Of a DNA stretch of 64,000 nt, positions 11,791 through 22,796 are shown one piece after another; within the stretch, counting starts at the first letter, position 1, and each line of letters opens with the position of its first letter. The DNA lies in assembly GCF_047675955.1 (NCBI RefSeq), contig NC_132917.1, positions 12,413,887 through 12,477,886 on the forward strand. The letters run 5' to 3'. The notes below the pieces were generated by a model. It searched no databases and had not been told where the DNA came from. It saw only the letters and a list, made by a program, of their open reading frames with translations. The translations under genes and the position numbers were made by a program. Source of the DNA: Chlorocebus sabaeus. Lineage: Eukaryota; Chordata; Mammalia; Primates; Cercopithecidae.

Positions 11791-13879
11791 AATACTTTTG
11801 AAACTTTTTAAATCATTAAATTCTCTGCTCTGAGATTAATACTACATTCCAAAGACTCTAATATGCCATTTTTTTATGTACATCTAAAAAAGAAAATGCA
11901 ATTTCTTATCTGCTGGCAATTGAGTTATAAGACAATGCTTTTTATAACAGAGAATTTTTATTCTGTATTTATTGAAAGAGTTCTTTTAGACACATGAGAC
12001 GTTGTTTTTAATCTCATACCACTTAACCAAATATTAAAAAGAAAATATAACTGAGATTCGTCGGTTAAGTGATCCTCAAACTATTTCATACTCAGAGCCA
12101 CTTGTCTGAAATAATTTTCAACTTAGTTATTGATGTCCATTTCTTTCCCCACAAATTATTATCCTCTGTGCCATCAAGAACTTTCCACAATTGCTTCAAG
12201 ATTTGTTTCCAAGTCAATTATATCAAGTCTGCAACATTTAATGCTGGCAGATTCTTGATCTTACAAAAAGGTGTCAAAAAAGTATTGAGACAACAACCAG
12301 AATTCATGTTTATTTCTCAAGTAGTCCTTAACTGGTTGTTGACTGAAACATCAAAGACCTGCCATTTTCCTATTATGCTACTAGAATATTAAGCAACTTC
12401 TTGCCAGCAGGAGAAATGTAACTATATGGCAACTGTAAGATGCTTCTCAATGTTATTGGTGTCGAGATGAAATGTGTGCGAAAGTTTATCCCAGAATAAA
12501 CAAACAAACAAACAAAACCCATATTGCTAGATATTTATTCAAATACTAGTCATTAAGTTTCTTCTGGTGGAATTTAAAAAATCTATTTTGCCTTTAAAGA
12601 ACTTACAAGGAAGAAAACTTGAACACAACTATCCAAAAGTCATGGTGCAATGTAAAATAAGGGTCAGAGGAAATTGACAGATAATTACTATGTCTCCGGG
12701 TTCTATTTCTGGGGCCATAGCAAAACCAGAAGAAAACCTGAAAGAGGGAAGTCCAGAGAGCAAGGAGATCCTTAGGGACCACTGGCAAGTGTCAGTCATG
12801 GGTGTCAGATAACGGCAAGAAAAATACAAGGTGTAGCTGACTAGCTGGTATTCAATCAAATTTCATTGCATATTAAAATATATGTTGATTTTTTTTTTAA
12901 ACCAGAAACATTTTAGGTTGCTTTTAAGTAAACAGGAAATAAGTTTTAAAAAACACAAAAAGTTCACACTTCATTGACTCAATATTCAATTCATTGGTTT
13001 CCAGATTTCATTACTATCATATCCCATTGCACTTGATGTACACATTGAAAGGATTATTGATTTGATTTTGACAAATTTGCAGAAGCAAGTTATTTTTAAA
13101 AAAATATTTTTACCTTTATCAAAATATGCTTTTTCTGCAATGAAAGTTAGTGAATAAAATAATAATTTTTTTGGAGAGAAAATTTGAACACTTTTCTTTT
13201 GTCCTACTGACAGCAATTATGTATCAAGCATTTCATCGAAAATGGGTGCCTCAAAATAAACCCTTAGTACAAAACTTGATAACTTTCCAATAGGATGTTA
13301 TATCTCTAACTATGAGGGTTCTTGTTTATAACTGTGTGGCATATATATTGATTACATGAACTTCTTTCCAAATAATTCTTCCATAATTTGATGTAACTTT
13401 CATATTTACAAACTTTTCATGATTTTTGTCTGTAAGAAGTTTCATAATTACATTAGAATTTTAAACTGTTAAAGACGGCTGGCCTTCTCCATAAATATTC
13501 TAGAGATTTCTATCATGCTGGTAAAATGCTATGAGATGCAAAGGCATTCATTAGTCCAGAGGAGGACTAATGAAGTCATGAATTGTACATTTTAAAGACG
13601 CTTATTCATACAGTCTGATCACATATCTCCAGCTGGCCAATCACCCAAATCTCATTCTGGAACTGTTCCAACCTGCATGATATGATTTTCAATTTAGTAA
13701 CTCTCACATGGATAGACGAGACAGACTCAACCCTTTACCTCTAAACAGAAACTCTGCCCTAGAACAAAGAAGGAATACACTGCTGCAAACTTATAGCATA
13801 ATAAACACAAAAACATACTCAATTAGAAAACAGTGGAGAGGGATTAGATCGACATATTGGACCAAGTATGCATACCACT
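11791..13879. other. Unassigned AT-rich sequence
   Basis: No repeat family recognised across this stretch. A short (CAAA)n run lies at 12497-12517. Open frames of 60-107 residues show no domains. Confidence 0.4.
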
Positions 13880-15240
13880 TTTCCTTCTGACCCAAATCCC
13901 TAGGAATGACAGAAGAAAAAGAAACATCTAAAAATAAATAAAATCATAGCAATACTGGAAATCAAGAAAGATTGCCATAATCTAAACAGAAATTCTTGAA
14001 ATATAAATTTTCACATTTGGACAGGAATTGACAAATAACATGAACAGAGAAATCAGAAATAAACAAACATTTCAGGAAAATAAACTAAATGAAACAGAGA
14101 CGCAAACCCAAAACAATACACTAAAAATGAGAAATAATGTAGGAAATGAAGGAAAAGAACTATAGCAATTAATAATTTCAGATAGACAAAAGAAAAAAAA
14201 AAAACTAGTCTCTTAAGAAAAAGAGTCATTTGAGATCTTATGCATGAAAAGTGTGATCCTTACACAAAACCCACCAGGGCTTAGTAGTAGGTAGGAGACT
14301 CCTTAAGAGAGAATTAGCTAAGTGGGAGTTTGAACCATGGGATCTCTCTAGGGTGCAGTACAAATGAACTAAGAGCTATGGAAGTACAGAAAACTTTAGA
14401 AACATCATGGCCAGATCCAGAAGCTACAACACCTTCCTAGCAGGCATTCCAGGTGTATAAAATATATAGGGGAAACAATCAAAGTAAGAGGAAAAACATT
14501 TTTCCAGATTCTTTAGAATTGAAGAAACAAGGAAATGCGAAACAGGATAAAAGAATATCAACAAACATTCAACTGGTCCCAACATGGAGTGATTTCAGAA
14601 CAAGTCCAGGAATTAGAATATTTCAGTTATGAATCAATGATGAAGGTTGTCACAGGAAGATCATCACTGAAGTTGCTGGAAGATAATGAGGATTTATTTT
14701 CAAAATTCTGAGAAATGTAATGAAAAACTTACAATTTTATTTCCAATAAATCCATCTAGCATATACACGTAAAAGCAAAACAAAGGTGCTTTAAATATTC
14801 AACACCACAGAATACCTAGTGCTTACAGGCTATTTCTCATAGTATTATTCAAATCTGGACTCTAGCAAAATAAAAATTAAATCCAAGAAAGAAAAATACT
14901 AGATAAAACAAAGAATGCTGGGACAAAGAAGTATAACAATTATAACAGTTAGTATAACAGTTACAGGCGATTTATGGAAAAGAAAATATTAAAGGTTGAT
15001 AAGCATATGAAGAGATTAAGAAGATGAACACTTCTCTATATTTAGGTACAAGCATGAAATAGCAATATGCATTTTGGAAGGCACATATCAATAAAAGGAG
15101 ATCAATCAAACTATTAGAATAATTGTTGCTAGTGGAGGAAGGATGACACTGTACCCCTTGTGCAGACCAGTGATGATGGGGGCATGAACTTAATTCAAAC
15201 CTCTTCACCTGACCAAAAAACAAATGCTAAAGAGAATACA
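13880..15240 (+). mobile_element. Decayed L1M/HAL1-like sequence
   Basis: Strongly A-rich on the + strand, with phrases resembling old L1/HAL1 3' regions: TTCAAAATTCTGAGAAATG, CCAATAAATCCATCTAGCA, CAAATCTGGACTC and ATCCAAGAAAGAAAAATACT. No frame is open over any distance. The assignment rests on composition and scattered matches. Confidence 0.4.
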
Positions 15241-15389
15241 TATTTAAATATAAATATCAAATAAAAAACCACGTTAAGAATTTAAAACTATATATCTATC
15301 TACACAAAATACCACCCATCAAAACCTATGAGATACAGATAAGGCAGTGTGTCCAGGGGAATGGATCAGCCTCAAACAAGTATGTTAGT

Positions 15390-15428
15390 GAGAGAGGGAG
15401 GGAGGAAAAGAGAGAGAGAGAGAGAGAA
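15390..15428. repeat. GA-rich simple repeat
   Basis: GAGAGAGGGAGGGAGG followed by (AG)n. Confidence 0.9.
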
Positions 15429-16197
15429 GAGGCACATAGCTACAGAAATAAAATAAATTATAGTGAATAAAATAGATGGTAAAATACTAAGAATAGTTTT
15501 TGCAAATAATTTTGCCACTAGTTTTTCAGAAAACAAGACTAAGCAAAACTTACTGATAAAAAGGAAAGGAAAATTGTAGTAACCTGTTTAATATCAATTG
15601 ACTAAAGAAAACCAAAATAAAGATTTTTTAAATATCCGTGTCCTCAGAATATGTAGTAAGTAATCACAGATTATTTCAAATAGTTTTATTCAAATTTTGA
15701 CTTAGCAAAATACAAATGAAAAACAAAATGTAATTGTTGGAACCTATTTCTACAGTGTCCAGAATGATTTAAAAATAAGTTCCACAAAAGATCATTTCCA
15801 TTATTATTAAAATTGATCCACTGAACTGAAAAATAATTATACGCAACACATTTTATGACACATTATAATCTTGACAGAAAAGAATTGCATGATAAAGGAA
15901 AACTAAAGGCAAATCTCACTCTAAAATAAAATAAAAGTTTATAAATAATATAAAACAAAGTGCAGTTATATTAAAAAAAATACCTAAATAAGTTAGGTTT
16001 AGCCTAAGAAAGCAAAGATATTTTAATATGAGAATTTTATTAATGTGATCAATCATTAATAAATTAGTTCTAAAACATATGCTAATCTCAAGAATTGACT
16101 AAAATATTCAATATAATGTAGAGCTTATTCATGATTTTAAAAATCTGAAACCGAGAATAGGAATAACTGCTTTTAACTTGATTAAAATTTGGAATCA

Positions 16198-16477
16198 GGC
16201 CAGGTGCGGTGGTTCACGCCTGTAATCCCAGCAATTTGGGAGGACGAGGAGAGCGGATCACGAAGTTAGGGGATCGAGACCATCCTGGGTAACATGGTGA
16301 AACCCCGTCTCTACTAAAAATACAAAAAATTAGCCGGGCGTGGTGGCGGGCGCCTGTAGTCCCAGCTACTGGGGAGGCTGAGGCAGGAGAATGGCATGAA
16401 CCCCCGGGGTGGAACTTGCAGTGAGCCGAGACTGCGCCACTGCACTCCAGCCTGGGTGACAGAGCGAGACTCCATCT

Positions 16478-16530
<53 letters not shown>
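16198..16530 (+). mobile_element. AluY SINE with a 52-base A tail
   Basis: GGCCAGGTGCGG start, Y-type right arm (GAACTTGCAGTGAGCCGAG), and an uninterrupted A run at 16479-16530. Imperfect target duplication: TTGGAATCA (16189-16197) and TTGGAACCA (16531-16539). It is inserted in the L1M ORF2 fossil. Confidence 0.95.
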
Positions 16531-16533
<3 letters not shown>

Positions 16534-16579
16534 GAACCAAAGGTACACTGCAGATATTGCCTTTAAAATTCAGATTTTC

Positions 16580-17074
16580 AGGTGAGAACATGTGGTGTTT
16601 GGTTTTCTGTTCTTGTGTTAGTTTGCTGAGAATGATGGTTTCCAGCTTCATCCATGTCCCTGTAAAGGACATGAACTCATCTTTTCTTTTATAGCTGCAT
16701 AGTATTCCATGGTGTATATGTGCCACATTTTCTTTATCCAGTCTATCATTGGTGGGCATTTGGGTTGGTTCCATGTCTTTGCTGTTGTGAAGAGTGCTGC
16801 AATAAACATACGTGTGCGTGTGTCTTTATAGTAGAACACTGAGAACACACGGACACAGGGAAGGGAACATCACACACTGGGGCCCATCAGGGGGTGGGGG
16901 GCTGGAGAGGGATAGTATTAGGAGAAATACCTAAGGTAAATGACTGGTTGAGGGGTGCAGCAAACCACCATGGCACATGTATACCTATGTAATAAACCTC
17001 CACATTCTGCACATGCACTCCAGAAAATAAAGTATAATAATATAAATAAATAAATAACAAAAAGAAGAAAACCC
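16580..17074 (+). mobile_element. L1P 3' fragment with 5' inversion
   Basis: Two L1 3'-end pieces meet head to head. Positions 16580-16839 are antisense (GTGAGAACATGTGGTGTTTGG through AATAAACATACGTG). From 16840 the sequence is sense (GAGAACACACGGACACAGGG, GGCACATGTATACCTATG, AGTATAATAATATAAATAAA). The two pieces are nearly contiguous in L1 coordinates, as twin priming predicts. A perfect 10-bp duplication, TCAGATTTTC, lies at 16570-16579 and 17075-17084. Confidence 0.93.
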
Positions 17075-17166
17075 TCAGATTTTCTTCAGGCAATCTCCTT
17101 GCAATCAGAAAATGGAAGAGGATGTCCAATATCACCACTGTAGCTAATATTGCTGAAGTTTGTGTC

Positions 17167-17470
17167 ACACTGTATAATACAGTAACCCCAGCCACATGTG
17201 ACTATTGACAATTGAAATGAGGAGAGTCTCAATGGAGATGGACTCTGAGTGTAAAATGCCCTCTGGATTTCAAATATTTAGTAAAAAATAAAAATAAAAA
17301 TACCTTATTTGTAATTTTATATTGATTATATGTAGACATTATAATATTTAAGATATCTTGCCTAATAAAACGTATTATTAAATTCAATTTGTTTATCTTT
17401 TACTTATTTATATGCCTACTAGAAAATTTAAATTTAAATATAACATGTTTCTTTTGGATAAGACACTCTT
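17167..17470 (+). mobile_element. MER-type DNA transposon fragment
   Basis: Phrases known from a common non-autonomous MER element: AGCCACATGTGACTATTGA, ATTGAAATGAGGAGAGTC, TTTATATTGATTATATGTAG, and CTACTAGAAAATTTAAATTT. L1 ORF2 similarity stops and resumes on either side, so this is an insertion. I cannot fix the family name. Confidence 0.6.
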
Positions 17471-19670
17471 AGTGAAATAAAGCAAATAAGTAGCACACAA
17501 CTGAACTGGGAATTAAAAAGCAAAGTCACAATTTTTTGCAGCTGATGTGATTATCTGCCTAAAGAAACCCAAAGTGTTCATATAAATTATTAAAATTTTT
17601 TAAAAGTTCAGCAATTTTGGTGGATTAGCAATCACAATAATGTTCCTCTATATATCAACAAAATATAATGAGAAACTTTTATGATAGTCCCATTTACAAT
17701 AATATATTTTTTAAAATGTCACCTAGGAATGAATCTAAATAAACAGTGTGTGTGAGCCTTTGGAAAAAATTGTAACTTTATTTCAATTTAAATTTAAACT
17801 TTATTTATTTTTATTAAAGAAAATTTAATAAATGGAGAAATTTAAAAATTTATGTAAGAACCCTCAAGACAAAATCAGCAATTATTTCTAAAATAACCAG
17901 TAAATTCAAAACAAGTGAAACAATCCCAAGAATATTTCAAATATCCAGAGAAGCTGGTTTTAAATGTATGTAGAAGAAAAAAGTCAAAAAAAACAAAATG
18001 ATTTTTGAGCTACATAACAATGTCAATGAACTTGATCTACCAAATACAAAAATTATTACTTATTCATACAGTGAAATATTGCCGTAGCTTATTTGAACAC
18101 AATTGCTAAAACATTTCATGTTTTCATTAAAGCATGTTAAATTTTATATAAATTTAATGAACAGGGAAATATAAGTTATTAATATTGAAAAGAAGCCAGA
18201 GACATCTTCACCCTACACCATATGTATTTATTTATTTCATAAATGAAAAAACAGAAAATGTGTAATTTTAGGATTAAATACCGGAGATCATCTTTACAGT
18301 CTCAGATTTTGAAATGTGTTCTTTAAACAAGATTCAAAATGAGAGCTACAAAGAATTGAGTGGTAATTTTAATCTAGTTGAACATTAAAACTTCTGGTGT
18401 TAAAAAGAAACTACTAAAAGCAAAACAAAAACTAAAATAATTGGAGAATATGTGATCAATATATATATGACAAAAGCTTATTATTCAGAATATTTTAAAA
18501 TCAAACTTCTACAAATTATTATGAAAGAGAAAAACTATTCAAAATAAAAATACGTGAAGGAAATTGAGAGGCAGTTGAAAGAAGAGAATAAACAGATGGT
18601 CAAGGAACGTGTGGAAAGATGTTCAACCCCACTGGTAATTATGTAAATAAAAATTACAATCACAATGAGATACAATTTTATACCCAACAGATTGTCAAGA
18701 ACAAAAACAAACAAAAAACTTGGCAACACTACACATTGCTGGGGATATTGAAGGACATAAAACAGGATGCAAAAATATTGGTGGGTGGATAGTTTTTTCC
18801 AATATTCTCAAGTCACTGATCTGTGACAAAGTCTAGGAACTGGGATTTTTGTCTTTTAAAAATGTATGTATTTCTAGATGATTTCAATATTTATACAATT
18901 TTGAAAACAATGCCTTATATTTTCACCCAAAGGGGGATAGGCACATCAACTTTTAGATACTTAAACACTAATGTACAATAGCAAAATTAAAGGACTTAAT
19001 GGAACCTCAAAAATATAGTGTTCCACAAAAATGTAAGGTACAGAAAAGTAGACACGGTATCACATGGATTTTGAGAACTAAATGGCACTATCTCCTGGAA
19101 ACTTGGGTTTTGAAACTATTACAGGATAACTCACTATAAGAAACCATGGATAGTTTAATATCAGAAATACTACAATTCAACAAATTAAAGAATAAAATCA
19201 TATTGTCATTTATTAATAGATCCTAAAAAGATGCTAGATAAAATCGAAAAGTTATAAAAAGATCTCTTAGTAAGATACGCATACAAGAAAATGATTTAAC
19301 ATAATGAGGTTTACTTATCACACATTAACAGAAAACGTATTTCTAGCAACAGAGTTGCTAAAACTGCTCGTATTAAATTCCAGAACTAGGATGGCTATTG
19401 TCTATATTACCATTATTCAACATTCCTGGTAAAGTACAACATTTGTAATAATACAGTATTAAATAATTAGTATAAATACCTTTTATTAATATTTTTTCTA
19501 AAGATGTGATTATGTGTCTTGGAAATCCAATGATTGGCCCAAAAAAAAGAAAAAATTTTTATTAGATTGAATAAATTACTTTGGTGTAGGGGCTGAATTA
19601 AAGGCACACAAATATCAATAGATTTCCCCAATCCCAGAAATAACTAACTATAAACAGAGATGAAAAACAA

Positions 19671-19976
19671 CTTCTTTTTTTTTTTTTTTTTTTGAGACAG
19701 AGTATCGCTCTGTTGACCAGGCTGGAGTACAATGGCACAATCTTGGCTCACTGCAACCTCCGCCTCCTGGGTTCAAGCGATTGTCCTGCCTCAGCATCCC
19801 AAGTAGCTGGGATTACAGGCACCAACGCCCACGCCTGGCTAATTTTTGTATTTTTTTAGTAGAGATGGGGTTTCACCATATTAGCCAGGCTGGTCTTGAA
19901 CTCCCAACCTCAGGTAATCCACCTGCCTCAGCCTCACAAAGTGTGGGGATTACAGGCGTCAGCCACCGTGCCCAGT
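19671..19976 (-). mobile_element. AluS SINE, antisense
   Basis: Poly-T, then GAGACAGAGTATCGC, S-type GCAACCTCCGCCTCCTGGG and TTCAAGCGATTGTCC, ending GCCACCGTGCCCAGT. Probable target duplication TGAAAAACA at 19661-19669 and 19977-19985. Confidence 0.92.
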
Positions 19977-20123
19977 TGAAAAACATTTTTTTACAAAAAT
20001 ATGCCAAAGCTATAAAATATTTAAGAATGTATTTCACATTAAAGATATAAGATCTGTATAGAAAAATATAAAATTTTATGAAATGAAAACATGTATACTT
20101 TTTGAATGAGAAATTGTGATATC

Positions 20124-20355
20124 TTTTTTTTTTTTTTTTTTTTTGAGGCGGAGTCTCGCTCTGTCGCCCAGGCTGGAGTGCAGTGGCCGGATCACTTTGG
20201 GAGGCCGAGACGGGTGGATCACAAGGTCAGGAGATCGAGACCATCCTGGCTAACCCGGTGAAACCCCGTCTCTACTAAAAAATACAAAAAACTAGCCGGG
20301 CGCGGTGGCGAGCGCCTGTAGTCCCAGCTACTCGGGAGGCTGAGGCAGGAGAATG
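20124..20355 (-). mobile_element. Young AluY (AluYR-like) with internal inversion
   Basis: From the left: 21 T, then antisense right-arm sequence (GAGGCGGAGTCTCGC to GCAGTGGCCGGATC, ending about 20193). Sense Alu sequence follows (CACTTTGGGAGGCCGAGACG to GCAGGAGAATGG, ending about 20355). The first about 30 bases and about 35 bases of the mid right arm are missing. A perfect 16-bp duplication, GAGAAATTGTGATATC, is at 20108-20123 and 20356-20371. Few private mutations suggest recent insertion. The right arm reads as GATCCGGCCACTG on the other strand, an Old World monkey AluYR form. Confidence 0.95.
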
Positions 20356-21471
20356 GAGAAATTGTGATATCTTAATGCTCATTTTAACAAAACATACATA
20401 AAATTTTGCATATGATTCCAATAAGAATTTCATTTTTTCAGTGGTGAAGGAAAAAGACAAAGATTTCTATAAAAGGTTCTTAAAATTCCAATGGGATAAT
20501 AACAAAGAGTAAATAAAAATGTGATATAAGAAATTACTGTGGAAATATTTGTGCTTTTGATGTATTAAAATAACACAAAGTTTTAAAATGTTATTTGTAA
20601 TATAATAATGTCATTTATGCACTTGAATATAAGTGCATAAATAGATTAGTGAAAATAAAATAAAATCCATAATATGGTAATCTAATTTATTTCAGATAAA
20701 ATTTTAATTAAACTGAAAAATGATTGTTTGTTTAATACATTATACACTTAACACATTGAAAAGGTGTTTCAAAAAATACCTTTTAAAAATTAAATTCCAG
20801 AAAAATTAAAAACCGTTATGAAAATCAATAAAATAAAGCTCTATAAGTATAATCTAAGTGTGGTAACAACATTGTAAAAACGACCTGAAACCTGAATGCT
20901 TAAAAAACAAACAAAACAAGTAATATGGCAAAAAATAATATGAAATATGTAAACTGATACACCAAAATTGGGAAAAATTAAATGGCTATGTCAGACAAAA
21001 TGATGAACTTCCATAAATGATAAAAAAGAGACAAAAAATATAGTCAAAGAATAAATTAGGCAATCATAGAAGAGAAAGCTCTAATTGTCAATGATTGTAT
21101 TTAAAAATCACTCAACTTTTGAAGGTTTGCACATCTCTCATCAGATTTATTCCCAAATACTTCATATTTTTGATGGTATTTTAAATTTCTTGGGCATTTA
21201 AAATAATTCAAAAATGAGACTTTTTGTCTGAAAAAGTCTTTAAATTTGTAAATCCATATAGATATTAATTTTAAGACATCAGGATTATTGTGACAGGAAA
21301 TTTTACACGGTTGGTTTATTATAGATGATTTACTGAGGAATAAAATCCTTAATGTGTAGGTAACACAGGCAAAATTATTCAGCAAAAACATCAAACTTTT
21401 TTGTCATGCCCACAAAGAGTTATTGGCTTAGTCTTTCTTTTCCAGTACATTATGGAAGTCTCCACCAGAAC

Positions 21472-21496
21472 TACTGAGATACGTAGTATCTCAGTA
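21472..21496. repeat. Perfect 11-bp inverted repeat
   Basis: TACTGAGATAC, a 3-base GTA centre, then GTATCTCAGTA. A second small one, ATACCT-AGT-AGGTAT, lies at 21536-21550. There is no U-run or gene context to suggest a terminator or RNA gene. Confidence 0.9.
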
Positions 21497-22762
21497 TCCT
21501 AGATCTATCTATCCAGATACATAGAATCCTACTGGATACCTAGTAGGTATTCAGTGGACATGCTGAAGTAATATCCTGGAAATACAAGAAAGTTCACTTT
21601 TCTCTCCATTCCAAAATATCTTCCATAAAAGCCTATTGGCAGAAACCCCCCAACTTCACTGAGACTCAGTTTTTCACTTGCAAAAAGGGAGGGGTAACAA
21701 CCTGATACATCTTTTGTAAGGCGAAGTGGGTGATACAATGTCTGAGTCGTATGGCACTCTAGATGGTGAAATATGGAAAAAGTACTTTTCTGCTAGATGT
21801 TAGTGAATTTTCTTTTAATAAGACATCCATGAGAAGGAGAAAACCTCCAAAGTTCATGATGGCTTGGCTACCTACTCAGAGAAACTTGGACACAATCAGC
21901 ATGAGGAATTAATGAGAACAGGAAAGTCTTAGTGTGCTTATATCACGTAACGTCTACATGTCAGCAAATCTATTGACAGGCCTTTTTCAGCATAAACTTT
22001 GCCAGTCTCTTAATCTTGGCTCTTCTACATCAATTTAATAGGGTTGTCTTAAAAACAAACAAATGACAACAACGAAAAAGCCACAGCAGATGGTTTATGA
22101 AATTGCAGAAGGTTGGAGCAGAAAGAGAGCCATAGAAATAATCTGATCACATTCATCCATTATAAATGTCATCTATAGCTTCCTTGTCAGGATTATCAAG
22201 GATCTCTGTTGATTACTTCCAGTGATAAGAAGTCACTCATGAGAGAGGTCATTTCATTTTAATTATCAGTTAAATAATCATTCCACTGAAATCTCCCTCT
22301 CTTAATTTTCCACCCAATGGAGCTACCTAGAAAGCATCAAATTTTACTTTCTCTTGGCAGTTCCCTTATACGTGAAAACAGAATTAGGCTCCCCATTCAG
22401 TTTTCTTTCTTCTGTTAAATGTCTCCTTTTCTTTCAGTGTTATCTCCTCATTTCAAGTAGTTTTCTGGTTTTATAGTACTTAGCATACTAGTTGGTCTCC
22501 TCTAGATAAATTCCACATTGTCAATTTTACTTTTAAACTTTTATGCTCAGAACTGAGTAGGATATAGCTGCTGTACTTGATGGAGCAAAGGCATGCAGAA
22601 AGTAGCAGAGTTTTTCTCCAGTGGTTATGCCCAACTGTTTTCATATTCTGTTTTGTCACACAGTCATGCCTGGGGCAGGTCAAGATCCTTCAGATCAAGA
22701 CCTGGGCTCTTCTAGGAAGTAAAATACAAAGGTTTTACTGCAGAGGACACCTATGACAGAAG

Positions 22763-22796
22763 TCTCTCTTTCTCTCTCTCTTTCTCTCCCTCCTTT
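22763..22796. repeat. Pyrimidine (CT)n tract
   Basis: CTCTCTTTCTCTCTCTC-type tract ending CTCCCTCC. Confidence 0.9.

Larger units (their letters stand above)
15600..18900 (+). mobile_element. Old L1M ORF2 fossil, first copy
   Basis: Degenerate L1 ORF2 read in order: GGCAAATCTCACTC and TATTCATGATTTTAAAAATC (to 16197), AGAGGATGTCCAATATCACC (17111), CAGCTGATGTGATTATCTGC (17540), CACCTAGGAATGAATC (17720), and GATGTTCAACCCCACTGG (18618). All frames carry many stops and indels. It is interrupted by the AluY at 16198, the inverted L1P at 16580 and the MER element at 17167, so it is older than all three. Confidence 0.75.
18930..21110 (+). mobile_element. Old L1M ORF2 fossil, second copy
   Basis: L1 similarity jumps back to mid ORF2 after the late-ORF2 part near 18800. 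AATAAAATCATATTGTCATT and AGATGCTAGATAAAATCG (19188-19250) come before TTAGAACCCAG-type later parts, then AATATTTAAGAATGTATTTC (20018) and CAATGGGATAATAAC (20490). It is therefore a second fragment in the same orientation, cut by the Alus at 19671 and 20124. The ends are uncertain. Confidence 0.55.

Noticed and set aside
21472..21496. Hairpin as a microRNA precursor
   Set aside because: The 11-bp stem is far too short and the flanks do not extend the pairing.
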